In this document: piece by piece, positions 1 to 8,090 of the stretch
Numbering within the stretch: the first letter of the stretch is position 1
Layout: every line of letters starts with the position of its first letter
Source of the DNA: Streptomyces sp. NBC_00461
GTDB lineage: Bacteria > Actinomycetota > Actinomycetes > Streptomycetales > Streptomycetaceae
Assembly: GCF_036013935.1 (NCBI RefSeq)
Contig: NZ_CP107902.1
Location: forward strand, 558,001 to 622,000
Length of the DNA stretch: 64,000 nucleotides
Direction: 5' to 3'
Made by a program: the position numbers and the translations under genes
Notes under the pieces: generated by a model
Databases searched by the model: none
The model's input: only the letters and a program-made list of their open reading frames with translations
Told to the model about the DNA's origin: nothing

Positions 1-465
1 GGCCAGGGTGTTGGCGCCGATCGGCATGCCGTACGTCTTGCCGCCCGACTGGCCGGCCGCGAGCAGGTTGGGGTCGATCTTCGAGGTGTCCAGCTTGCTG
101 TCGTCGGTCGTGGTGAGCACGCCCGCCTCGGCCAGGGTCGACACCACCGGGTTGTCGACGATGAGGACGTCCGGCGAGTTGCCCTGCTGTGCCGCCAGCA
201 GCGACTTGTTGCCCAGGTCGCTGGTGTCGAAGGCGGTCCGCTTGATCTTCACTCCGGCCTTGGTGCCGCACTGGTCGAGCAGCTTCGCCCAGGGCGAGGT
301 CTTGTCGAACTGCGGGTAGGGGTCCCAGACGGTGTACGTGCCGCTGCCGGCGCCCTTGGTGTCGGTGCTGCCCGAGCCGGAGGAGCAGGCGGTGGCACTG
401 ACGGCGACGGCCAGGGCGGTCAGGGCCGCGGCGGTCAGACGGCGCTGTCTGGAGGAGCTGTTCAT
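1..465 (-). CDS. Sugar ABC transporter substrate-binding lipoprotein (N-terminal part)
   Basis: The first 155 codons of a minus-strand gene are present; the rest lies beyond the left edge. The product starts MNSSSRQRRL, has a hydrophobic signal segment and a lipobox ending at Cys27 (SATAC), then a low-complexity linker and a mature part beginning TYTVWDPYPQFD. The later SPDVLIVDNPVV and GKTYGMPIGANT stretches are typical of extracellular solute-binding protein family 1, which feeds carbohydrates to ABC permeases. GGAAC lies upstream of the ATG as a modest ribosome site. It lies directly downstream of a same-strand LacI regulator, which suggests an inducible sugar uptake operon continuing leftwards. 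The sugar cannot be told from the sequence. Confidence 0.85.
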   Translation of the reverse strand, partial: MNSSSRQRRLTAAALTALAVAVSATACSSGSGSTDTKGAGSGTYTVWDPYPQFDKTSPWAKLLDQCGTKAGVKIKRTAFDTSDLGNKSLLAAQQGNSPDVLIVDNPVVSTLAEAGVLTTTDDSKLDTSKIDPNLLAAGQSGGKTYGMPIGANTLA

Positions 466-639
466 GGCAGGAGTTCCTTTGTTCAGGGCATGCGGGTGCC
501 GAGGGCAGGGGGTGCCGAGGGCACGGGGTGACGGGAGGGACGGGCGCGGCGAACGGCGTTGTCGAGCGGTTCGAGCATCCGGTGAGTGAGGAGATCTATG
601 TGAGGTCGGGAAGGTGTCGGGAGGGTTGTGCCGGTGAGG
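466..639. promoter_or_regulatory. Intergenic region upstream of the substrate-binding protein, degenerate LacI half-operator
   Basis: No gene is seen here. TCGAGCGGTTCGA at 562-574 keeps the right half (GGTTCGA) of the palindrome found beside the lacI gene but is one base short in the left half. This makes it a plausible weak operator for the transporter promoter. A short GGTGCCGAGGGCA direct repeat lies near 495-523. Confidence 0.3.
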
Positions 640-1662
640 TCAGGACGCCGTACCGGCTCCGACGGGCCCGGTGCTTGCGCGTAGCGAGATAGGCGGCGTG
701 AGGAGATGGTGCCGGGGCGGCGCGTCGGGATGGTCGAGCCGCTCCACCAGCAGGTCGACGGCGTTCCGGCCCATCTCCTCCGCCGGCACGTCCGCGGCGG
801 TGAGCTGCGGGGTCACCGTCTCCGCCCAGCGGCCGGCCACGACGCCCGTGACGGAGAAGTCGCGCGGCACATGGCGGCCGGCCTGGGCGAGCCCCCGGTA
901 GAGGCCGCCCAGGGCTGCCTCGTTCAGGGTGACCAGGGCGGTGGTGGCGGGGTCGTCGTGCAGGATCCGTTCCAGGCATGCCTGGCCCGAGGCGGCGTCG
1001 TCCCCGCAGCAGTAGGTCCGTCCGGTCAGCCCGCGTTCGGCGGCGGCTTTGGTGAAGCCATCGAGGCCGCGCTGCGCGGACTCGTATCCGGCCCGCAGCA
1101 GCTGCTCGGGACGGTTGACGAAGGCGACCCGGCGGTGGCCGAGGTCCGCCAGGTGGTGGACGCACGCCGCCGCCAGCGCGGTGTGGTCCAGGCCCACCCA
1201 CCAGCCGCGCTCGGGGTGGGCGGTGCGGCCGATGGCGACGGAGGGGAAGCCCAGGGCGGCCAGGTGATCGACCCGGTCGTCCTCCAGCCTGATCTCCATG
1301 AGGATGGCGCCGTCGACCCGCCGCTCCCCCAGCAGCCGCTGGAAGGAGCGGTCCCTGTCCACACCGCTCGGCGAGAGCAGCACGTCGTAGTCGTGGGCCG
1401 CTGCGGCCTCGACCACGCTGCCGATGAAGTCCAGCTGCATCCCGGTGTAGTGGTTGCCGGCGGGCGGGAACACGAGGCCGATGGTGCTGGTCCGGCCGTT
1501 GGCCAGGGCGCGAGCGCTGGCGTTCGGGCGGTAGCCCAGCTCGTCGATGACCTCCTGGATCTTCCGGCGCGTGTCGTCCGAGACAGGGCGCTTGCCGCTC
1601 AGCGCATAGGACACGGTGCTCCGCGAGACACCGGCTCGCCGGGCGATCTCACCGATGTTCAC
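640..1662 (-). CDS. LacI family transcriptional repressor
   Basis: A 340-residue LacI/GalR regulator. Residues 2-47 form the helix-turn-helix and hinge (IGEIARRAGVSRSTVSYALS, then GYRPNASARALA), followed by a periplasmic-binding-protein-like effector domain beginning TIGLVFPPAG. The GTG at 1662 is chosen because AAGGAG sits about 8 nt upstream and the protein then starts exactly at the HTH; an upstream ATG at 1800 would add 46 unlikely residues. The effector domain length is normal for the family. Four palindromes matching TCGAACCGGTTCGA lie between this gene and the divergent hydrolase gene. It is therefore probably an autoregulated repressor of the hydrolase and of the transporter downstream, released by the imported sugar. 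Confidence 0.9.
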   Translation of the reverse strand: MNIGEIARRAGVSRSTVSYALSGKRPVSDDTRRKIQEVIDELGYRPNASARALANGRTSTIGLVFPPAGNHYTGMQLDFIGSVVEAAAAHDYDVLLSPSGVDRDRSFQRLLGERRVDGAILMEIRLEDDRVDHLAALGFPSVAIGRTAHPERGWWVGLDHTALAAACVHHLADLGHRRVAFVNRPEQLLRAGYESAQRGLDGFTKAAAERGLTGRTYCCGDDAASGQACLERILHDDPATTALVTLNEAALGGLYRGLAQAGRHVPRDFSVTGVVAGRWAETVTPQLTAADVPAEEMGRNAVDLLVERLDHPDAPPRHHLLTPPISLRASTGPVGAGTAS

Positions 1663-1675
1663 GGCGACTCCTTGC

Positions 1676-1689
1676 TCGAACCGGTTCGA
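1676..1689. promoter_or_regulatory. LacI-type operator 1
   Basis: TCGAACCGGTTCGA, a perfect 14-bp palindrome with the central CG typical of LacI/GalR operators, 13 bp upstream of the lacI start codon. Binding here would block expression of the repressor itself. Confidence 0.65.
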
Positions 1690-1756
1690 CTCCTCGGTGG
1701 AGGAGGCGCCCGCGGTCGTGAGGGCGTGGGGTGGGACGAGAAACGCGGACCGTGTG

Positions 1757-1769
1757 TCGAACCGGTTCG
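1757..1769. promoter_or_regulatory. LacI-type operator 2
   Basis: TCGAACCGGTTCG repeats the operator core 81 bp from operator 1, in the same intergenic region. Confidence 0.6.
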
Positions 1770-1900
1770 CGTGAAGTGAAGGTAGGAACTGCCCCGGCAC
1801 CTGTCAACACCCTCGGCCGGAATTTTCCGACCCGTAATGCGGCCGCAAAAACCTTATGCTCAAGGGATTGCTGGCTGAAGGCCCCCGATGCTAGCTTCCC

Positions 1901-1912
1901 CGAACCGGTTCG
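1901..1912. promoter_or_regulatory. LacI-type operator 3
   Basis: CGAACCGGTTCG, the 12-bp core of the same palindrome, followed by ATGACGT as at operator 4. It lies about 160 bp upstream of the hydrolase start. Confidence 0.6.
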
Positions 1913-2021
1913 ATGACGTAGATCCCTCCGACAGCCAAGGCCCCGATCCGACCTTCCCCAAGGCGCGCAGGGCCCACCACCCCCACACATCAGACGTTCT
2001 CCGTTCCCTCGTGCCGCACGT

Positions 2022-2039
2022 CATCGAACCGGTTCGATG
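2022..2039. promoter_or_regulatory. LacI-type operator 4
   Basis: CATCGAACCGGTTCGATG is the longest copy, an 18-bp perfect palindrome ending 32 bp before the hydrolase ATG. That position would block a promoter or early elongation. Confidence 0.7.
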
Positions 2040-2071
2040 CACATCGACATCAAGGATTGAGGACGCAATCC

Positions 2072-5000
2072 ATGCCATCCGCTGACAGATCCGCCCGGCG
2101 CCGGGTCCCGGCCGCCGTGGCGCTGGCTCTGGGCGGGGGCCTGCTGGCCGCGCCCGCCGTCCCCGCGCAGGCAGCCGATACGCCCCAGCCCGCCGCCCAC
2201 TACACCTTCGACCAGGACGACCTCACCTCCGGCAAGATCACCGACAGTTCCGGCAACGGCCTGACGGCGACCCTGGTGAACGGCTCGACCGCCCAGTCCG
2301 TCACCGGCACCGACGGCGGCCGGGCGCTCGCCCTGCCGGGCGGAGCGCCCACCTCCGACGGGGCCTATGTCCGTCTCCCCCGCGAAGTACTCAACGCGGC
2401 AACCGACTTGACGGTCTCGGCCCGCGTGAAGTGGAGCGACGACAAGTCGTCCTGGCAACGGATCTTCGACCTGGGCACCGACACCACCAGGTACCTGTTC
2501 ACCACGCCCTCCAACGGCAGTGTGCTGCGTACCGCGGTGACCACCGGCGGAGGCGGCGCGGAGGCACAGGTCCTGGGCTACGCGCCCCTGCCCGCCGACG
2601 GTTGGCGGACCGTCACCGTCACCCTCGACACCTCCGCTCACCGGGTCACCACCTATCTCGACGGCGTGGCGGTCTCCTCCGCCGCGACGACCGTCAAGGC
2701 GAAGGATCTGCTGGACGGTTCGGCCACGGCCGCCGGCTACATCGGCAAGTCCTTCTACCAGGACCCTCTGCTCAAGGGCGCGATCGACGACTTCAAGGTC
2801 TGGCACTCGGCGCTCAGCCCCGAACAGGTGGCCGGCACGGTCGGGAACCTCCCCACCCTCCAACAACTCTCGCGGACGTCCTTCGAGGTCCGTACGACCG
2901 CCGGTACCGCACCGTCGCTCCCCGCGGCGGTCCGCGCCTCGTTCTCCGACGGCTACGACCGCGACACACCGGTCACCTGGGACGACGTACCGCCTGAGAA
3001 GTACGCTAGGCCGGGGACGTTCACGGTGGCCGGAACCGCGGCCGGACGCGCGGTGAAGGCGACCGTCACCGTGGTGCGCGAGGGGCAGCTGACCGTCGAC
3101 CTCGGTTCCGACACCGGCGCGTTCCACGGCGGCGCCTCGGGCACGCTCTACGGCGTGTACGGGCCCGGCGTCCCGACCAACAACCTCATCGAGGGCATGG
3201 GCCTGCGCACCGTTTCCACCAAGGCCCAGGACGGCCCGCAGCATCCCGGTGCCGACGCGCTGGACGTGGTGAAGCCTCTGGCCGACTCCACCGACGGTGA
3301 CGTGTACATCTACATGACCGACATCCACCGCGGCTTCCCGTACGAGTGGCCGGGCGACACCCCCGCGCAGAAGCTCAAGCTCTACGAGGAGAAGCTCGCC
3401 AAGCAGGTCGACCAGGTTCTGCGGCTGCCGAAGCAGTACCAGGACAACGTCGTCTTCGTGCCGTTCAACGAGCCCGAGGGCAACATGTTCGGCACCGGCC
3501 AGTGGAGCTACAACAAGGTCAGTTGGCTCAACGACCCCGACGACTACTTCGCCGCCTGGGACGAGGCGTACAAGCTCATCAAGGGCAGAATGCCGCACGC
3601 CCGCATCGCGGGCCCCAACACCAGCGTCCTGTACGACCAGGTGAAGGGCTTCCTCACCCACACCCTGGCCGCCGGCACCCTCCCGGACGTGATCACCTGG
3701 CACGAGCTGAGCCATCCGGAAGCGGTGCGTGAGAGCGTCGCCAGGTACCGGGTGTGGGAGAAGGAGTTGTTCAAGGGAACCGACCGCGAGGGCACCCAAC
3801 TCCCCGTCAACATCAACGAGTACGCCTTCAACTACCACACCTCCGTCCCGGGCCAGATGATCCAGTGGGTGTCGGCGATCGAGGAGTCCAAGGTGGACGC
3901 CGACATCGCGTACTGGAACATCGACGGCAACCTCTCCGACTCCGCCGTGCAGTCCAACCGCGGCAACGGCCAGTGGTGGCTTCTGCACTCGTACGCCTCG
4001 ATGAGCGGCCACACGGTCAACGTGACGCCGCCGTTCCCGGGCGAGAACTACACCATGCAGGGTGTGGCCACGCTCGACGCGAAGAAGAAGCAGGCCCGGC
4101 TTGTCTTCGGTGGTTCCACCGGCAAGGGACACATCACTTTCGCAGGCGTCCCCAGGAAGGTCTTCGGCGACCGCGTGCACGCCTGGGTGCGCGAGATCGA
4201 CTGGAGCGGGCAGGTCGGCGACAACTCCGGCCCGAAGCTGCTGACGGAGACGAACCTGAAGGTCGGTGACGACGGCCAGGTCGTCGTCGACTTCGGCGAC
4301 GGCGGGCTGCCGAAGCTGAAGGAATCCTCGGCGTACGAGATCGTCCTCAGCCCGGCCGGGAAGGCCAGGGCCACGCAGTCCCCGCCCGTGCGCTGGCAGG
4401 CTTCGTACGAGGCGGAGGACGCCGCCCACACCGGGTCCGGCTACACCAAGAACGGCCCGGAGGGCTCGACCGGCGACGTGTCGAAGTTCTACACCTCCGG
4501 CGGCTACGACGTGGGCGGTCTGCGCACCGGTTCGGACGTCACGCTCGACTTCGGCGTGGACGTCCCCGAGGACGGAACCTACGACCTGAGCACCTTCGCC
4601 AACTCCCTCAACACCTTCGACAAGGTCAAGGAACAGGGGCCCACCAACGTCTTCCTGCGGGTGGACGGCAAGGCTGACAGCGAGCAGGAGCTGTACCTGC
4701 CGCTCGGCTACAAGTGGGTGGTGTGGGACCACACCGACACCAAGGTCCACCTCACCAAGGGGAAGCACACCCTGACGCTCGCCGCGAAGAGCCTGGACGG
4801 CAAGAGCGCCACCAAGGGCGACGCCATCGTCGACCGCCTCACCCTGTCCTTGCCGAAGGCGTCGGCGGCCACCGAGGTCTACGAGGGTGAACTGGCCTGG
4901 ACGGGTGGTGGCGCACGGCCCGTCTACGACCTGCCGAAGGGCACCGCAACCCCCGCCACCGGCTCGGGCGCGGTCCGGCTCGCAAGGAACCAGACGGCCA

Positions 5001-5770
5001 CGTTCTGGGTCTACTCCCCCGCCGACCGGGAGGCCACCCTCCAAGTCGACACCCTCGGCGGCGCGGACGCTCGGTTGTCCGTCAACGGTCACGACGTCCT
5101 GCACGTGACCAAGGGCCGGCACAAGGTGGCCGTCTCCCTCTCGGGCGGTGTCAACAAGGTGACGGTGACCGGTGGTTCGGCTCGTGGTTCGGCCGCAACC
5201 CTTGTCGATCGTCTGACGGTCACGCCCACCGACGGCACGCTCAAGGGGCGTGTCTACGAGGCGCAGGATGCCAAGCTCGCGGGCTCGGCCACGCTGACCC
5301 CGCTGTCCCTGGCCACCGACGGCACAGCCATCACCGGGATCGGCGGTGACCCGGGCAACGGCAACACGGCGACGTTCACGGTCGCCGCGGACACGGCCGG
5401 CCTGTACGCGCTGCGCATCCGCTACTCCAACCCCGAACAGTCCGAAGCCACCCACTACAACCCGGACCCACTCGCCCGCCACGCCGACATCGCTGTGGGT
5501 GGCGGCGAGACGCAGCGGGTCAGCTTCCCCCACACCTTCCACCAGAACAACTTCTGGGAGCTGACCGTCCCCGTCCGCCTCAAGAAGGGCTCGAACACGA
5601 TCACCTTCCGCTCCGAGGAACTGCCGAACTTCGACGGCACCACCTACGCCTCGGACACCTTCCCCGGCGTGCTGCTCCGCTCCCGCTTCGCACCACTGAT
5701 CGACCGGATCACCGTCGCACCGTACGCGCGGGAGACGCGGGACACCCAGGATGCCCGGGAGACACGATGA
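2072..5770 (+). CDS. Secreted multidomain glycoside hydrolase (LamG, Ig-like, clan GH-A-like catalytic domain, CBM-like modules)
   Basis: A 1232-residue exported enzyme. The ATG at 2072 follows GAGGA by 8 nt. Residues 1-34 are a signal peptide (RRR, hydrophobic core, AQA cleavage). Approximate domains: LamG/concanavalin-like 43-255, bacterial Ig-like 262-334, TIM-barrel-like catalytic 340-695, then a beta-sandwich and three carbohydrate-binding-like modules (about 776-932, 936-1052, 1060-1222), two of them opening with YEAED/YEAQD as in CBM6/35. The likely acid/base is Glu467 (FVPFNEPEG) and the likely nucleophile Glu583 (NINEYAF). The roughly 116-residue spacing resembles GH39-type enzymes, but the exact family is not certain. 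Operators just upstream and the divergent LacI gene point to induction by the sugar released. It ends before a strong hairpin. Confidence 0.8.
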   Translation: MPSADRSARRRVPAAVALALGGGLLAAPAVPAQAADTPQPAAHYTFDQDDLTSGKITDSSGNGLTATLVNGSTAQSVTGTDGGRALALPGGAPTSDGAYVRLPREVLNAATDLTVSARVKWSDDKSSWQRIFDLGTDTTRYLFTTPSNGSVLRTAVTTGGGGAEAQVLGYAPLPADGWRTVTVTLDTSAHRVTTYLDGVAVSSAATTVKAKDLLDGSATAAGYIGKSFYQDPLLKGAIDDFKVWHSALSPEQVAGTVGNLPTLQQLSRTSFEVRTTAGTAPSLPAAVRASFSDGYDRDTPVTWDDVPPEKYARPGTFTVAGTAAGRAVKATVTVVREGQLTVDLGSDTGAFHGGASGTLYGVYGPGVPTNNLIEGMGLRTVSTKAQDGPQHPGADALDVVKPLADSTDGDVYIYMTDIHRGFPYEWPGDTPAQKLKLYEEKLAKQVDQVLRLPKQYQDNVVFVPFNEPEGNMFGTGQWSYNKVSWLNDPDDYFAAWDEAYKLIKGRMPHARIAGPNTSVLYDQVKGFLTHTLAAGTLPDVITWHELSHPEAVRESVARYRVWEKELFKGTDREGTQLPVNINEYAFNYHTSVPGQMIQWVSAIEESKVDADIAYWNIDGNLSDSAVQSNRGNGQWWLLHSYASMSGHTVNVTPPFPGENYTMQGVATLDAKKKQARLVFGGSTGKGHITFAGVPRKVFGDRVHAWVREIDWSGQVGDNSGPKLLTETNLKVGDDGQVVVDFGDGGLPKLKESSAYEIVLSPAGKARATQSPPVRWQASYEAEDAAHTGSGYTKNGPEGSTGDVSKFYTSGGYDVGGLRTGSDVTLDFGVDVPEDGTYDLSTFANSLNTFDKVKEQGPTNVFLRVDGKADSEQELYLPLGYKWVVWDHTDTKVHLTKGKHTLTLAAKSLDGKSATKGDAIVDRLTLSLPKASAATEVYEGELAWTGGGARPVYDLPKGTATPATGSGAVRLARNQTATFWVYSPADREATLQVDTLGGADARLSVNGHDVLHVTKGRHKVAVSLSGGVNKVTVTGGSARGSAATLVDRLTVTPTDGTLKGRVYEAQDAKLAGSATLTPLSLATDGTAITGIGGDPGNGNTATFTVAADTAGLYALRIRYSNPEQSEATHYNPDPLARHADIAVGGGETQRVSFPHTFHQNNFWELTVPVRLKKGSNTITFRSEELPNFDGTTYASDTFPGVLLRSRFAPLIDRITVAPYARETRDTQDARETR

Positions 5771-5833
5771 GGTAATGGCCGCCGGCGGCAAGCTCGCACC
5801 CACTGCGTCGCCGGTAGCTACAAGCAGAGCCTC

Positions 5834-5867
5834 GCGCCCGGGTCCGTCACACGGCGGACCCGGGCGC
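5834..5867 (+). terminator. Rho-independent-like terminator after the hydrolase gene
   Basis: A perfect 13-bp stem (GCGCCCGGGTCCG paired with its complement at 5855-5867) with an 8-nt loop, followed by TTTG. It sits 63 bp after the hydrolase stop codon. Confidence 0.85.
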
Positions 5868-5957
5868 TTTGTCATTCGAGGCAGGCTCCGGCCCCGGCCC
5901 CGTGAAGGCCGTCAGGCGCAACCGGCGTACGGGCTGCCCGGTCGGGACCTGTCGCTG

Positions 5958-6577
5958 ATGAGCGGGGTGATCCTGCCTCCCCTGGCGCCGTCGTGGTTCC
6001 CGGACGCCACCACCCTGGGCCTTCGCCGCCGCTGGAGTCTGGCCCTGCCCATGCTGCTCATCACCGGCTCGTACGCCCTCGCTGGGCTGGACGGCAACAC
6101 GACCGCGGTCGTCAGCTCTCTGGTGTCTTTGCTGTGAGTCGGCCTCAATGAGGAGGTCCACAGCCGCGGCCTCGTGCAGCGGGCCCTCACCCCCCTCGGC
6201 CCGCTGCGCACGGCGATCGGCGTCGGCGTCCTCTTCGGTGCCGGGCACCTGCAGAACTACCTGTTCTTCGGCGCCCCGTTGGACGACACCCTGTGGCAGA
6301 TGCTCTCCGCCGGACTGTTCGGCTTCACCTGCGCCTGCCTGCGCCTCGCGATCGGCTCCGTCTGACCCATGGTGGCCGTCCACGGGCTCGACGACTTCTT
6401 CCAGATCCACTCCCCCGGCGCCGCCCCGGACGAGTTACAGGTGGCGTATACCTCTTCCATGCCGCCTACGGCTGGTGGCTACTGCGCCACTACGGCGACA
6501 AAGACGTCCTCGCGCGATACGGCACCGCCCACGCGGAAGACGACGAGCGCCCCGAACAGGCCGGGGCACTCGACTGA
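5958..6577 (+). pseudogene. CPBP family intramembrane protease, decayed
   Basis: Translation gives MSGVILPPLAPSWF and hydrophobic segments, then the CPBP/Abi glutamate motif NEEVHSRG followed by FGAGHLQNYLF, whose His is the expected second metal ligand. The reading frame is interrupted by TGA at 6135 just before NEEVHSRG and by TGA at 6363 after RLAIGSV. The C-terminal hydrophobic stretch (YLFHAAYGWWLLRHYGDKD) continues in a different frame after a shift near 6440. With two stops and a frameshift, this is a non-functional copy of a membrane metalloprotease, which in the family acts on prenylated or signal-like membrane proteins. Sequencing error is unlikely to explain three lesions. Confidence 0.75.
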
Positions 6578-6677
6578 CGTATCACCACAGCACCAACGCG
6601 CCAACGCACCACTGCAGCGCGGCAATTGCCGCCGAGGCGAGTGGCCGCGTGCCGAGGCTTCCGGGGAGAACACCATG

Positions 6678-6724
6678 CGTCAATTACAGATTGACGGCCG
6701 CGGATCGTCAATCTAAGATTGACG
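6678..6724. promoter_or_regulatory. Tandem inverted repeats at the Clp-N/HTH gene promoter
   Basis: CGTCAATT-ACA-GATTGACG (6678-6696) and CGTCAATC-TAA-GATTGACG (6706-6724) are two nearly identical inverted repeats with centres 28 bp apart, the second ending 1 bp before the ATG. No ribosome site is visible, so the mRNA may be leaderless and the repeats may be an operator over the promoter. Confidence 0.6.
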
Positions 6725-6725
6725 C

Positions 6726-7430
6726 ATGAGCCCACTCAACATCAGCCTCAATGACCTGATCGCCCGTCTCGACGAGGAGCTCCCCGACGCCAACAACCTG
6801 GCTCGCATCAGCGAGGCACACCTACGGGCCCAGACCCTGTCCGACCTCGGTGACCAGCTCGTCGGCCACTACGTCGGCAAGGCCAAGGAGGCCGGTGCGT
6901 CGTGGAGCGAGATCGGCGACGCCATCGGAGTGTCCAAACAGGCCGCCCAGCAACGGCATGCGCCCGCCCCGTTCGAGCGGTACACCAACCTGAACCGGCA
7001 CAGCATCGTGCTCGCGCAGGAGGCCGCCCGAACCCACAAGCACGACTTCATCGGCACCGAACACATCCTGCTCGGCCTGCTCGGCGAACCGCAGGGCCTG
7101 GCGTACGAGGTACTGACGGCGAAAACCGAGTCGGAGCAACGCGTCCGCGACGCGATCGAGGAAGCGCTGCCGCCGGCCGGGCAGAAAGCGCCGCGGGGTC
7201 ACATCGCGTTCCGACCGGAGAGCAAGAAGGCCATCGAGCAGGCACTCCGCGCGTCGGCCGAGCTGGGCCACGACTGGGTCGGCACGGAACACTCGCTGCT
7301 GGGCCTGATCCGTACAGAGGAGAGCCCCGCCGCCCAGATCCTGCGCGACCTCGGCTTCACGTCGGACGAGTTGCACAAGACCGTCAAGACCGCGATCACC
7401 AAACGGTTGGCCGCGCGGGACAAGCAGTAA
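6726..7430 (+). CDS. Clp-N (ClpA/ClpC N-terminal domain) protein with helix-turn-helix
   Basis: A 234-residue soluble protein with no AAA+ ATPase domain. The first 80 residues contain a helix-turn-helix-like segment (ASWSEIGDAIGVSKQAAQQR, about 58-77). Two Clp repeat motifs follow, each with the (I/S)LLGLL/I signature (GTEHILLGLLGEPQG and GTEHSLLGLIRTEES). In ClpC and ClpA this domain binds adaptors and substrates. A free-standing version joined to a DNA-binding segment suggests a regulator or adaptor that senses misfolded or tagged proteins. The ATG is immediately preceded by a double inverted repeat, which fits autoregulation by its own HTH. It is convergent with the next gene. The DNA-binding role is inferred. 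Confidence 0.8.
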   Translation: MSPLNISLNDLIARLDEELPDANNLARISEAHLRAQTLSDLGDQLVGHYVGKAKEAGASWSEIGDAIGVSKQAAQQRHAPAPFERYTNLNRHSIVLAQEAARTHKHDFIGTEHILLGLLGEPQGLAYEVLTAKTESEQRVRDAIEEALPPAGQKAPRGHIAFRPESKKAIEQALRASAELGHDWVGTEHSLLGLIRTEESPAAQILRDLGFTSDELHKTVKTAITKRLAARDKQ

Positions 7431-7471
7431 CGAAACGCCTCGTCACCGGGACGGTTGTTCGTCGTGCGCGG

Positions 7472-7849
7472 TCAGGACCGGGGAGGGTTGCGGCACAGGC
7501 AGAACGGGTGCCCGGCCGGGTCGACGTAGACCTGCCAGCCGTAGCCGGACTCGCCGACGAAGCTCTTCTGGAGGGTGGCGCCCAGCTTGGTCACGCGGCG
7601 ATGCTCGGGTTCGAACTCGTCCACTTCGAAGTCGAGGTGGAACTGCTGCGGATGCTCCTGGCCCGGCCAGCTGGGCCGCTTGTAGTTCTCCACCCGCTGA
7701 AACGACAGCTCGACGCCGTCATTGCGCAGGTTGACCCAATCCTTGGTGCTGATACCGGTGTTGATCTCCCAGCCCAGCAGCTCGGCGTAGAACTCGGCCA
7801 GCTTCCAGGGGTCAGGGCAGTCAAGGATGACGTCGGTGAACGTCAGCAT
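7472..7849 (-). CDS. VOC family (glyoxalase/bleomycin-resistance fold) protein
   Basis: A 125-residue protein starting MLTFTDVILDCPDPWKLAEF, with the paired beta-alpha-beta-beta-beta units of vicinal oxygen chelate proteins and the late GYGWQVYVDPAGHPFCL strand that usually carries a metal ligand. Single-domain VOC proteins of this size act as dimers in isomerase, dioxygenase or drug-binding roles, and the substrate cannot be predicted. The open frame runs upstream without a stop, but the ATG at 7849 fits the conserved start of the fold. The ribosome site is weak. It is one of five VOC genes in the window. Confidence 0.8.
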   Translation of the reverse strand: MLTFTDVILDCPDPWKLAEFYAELLGWEINTGISTKDWVNLRNDGVELSFQRVENYKRPSWPGQEHPQQFHLDFEVDEFEPEHRRVTKLGATLQKSFVGESGYGWQVYVDPAGHPFCLCRNPPRS

Positions 7850-7889
7850 CCGATCATCATAAGGAGCGGCGCCGGACGTCCGCGACACA

Positions 7890-8063
7890 TTAGTCGGCAC
7901 CGCGATTCGAGCCCGAGGGCCCGAGGGCACTGGCCCGACGCACCGACTCCGGCCCGATTTCCGCGGTGCGCTCGGCCTCGCCGTATGCGGCCAGGAAGTC
8001 GACCGTCGGGTCGAGCACCTCGGGCACGAACGCCCGGACGAGAACCCGCCGTACGGACGGCGG
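7890..8063 (-). pseudogene. Possible coding remnant downstream of the SCO6745-like gene
   Basis: Between the two minus-strand genes, a frame shared with the upstream gene but lying after its stop reads VLVRAFVPEVLDPTVDF, then LAAYGEAERTAEIGPESVRR, and ends at TAA 7892-7890. Its codon use is Streptomyces-like and it ends cleanly, yet it has no start of its own. It may be the tail of a lost gene, or chance. No family was recognised. Confidence 0.25.
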
Positions 8064-8090
8064 ACTCCTCGTCCCGTCAGTCGCCGCTCG

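Noticed and set aside
2021-5875. A 1284-codon open frame on the minus strand opposite the glycoside hydrolase
   Set aside because: It is an antisense shadow in GC-rich DNA. The plus strand has a signal peptide, catalytic motifs and a ribosome site, while the minus product has no domain and a biased composition.
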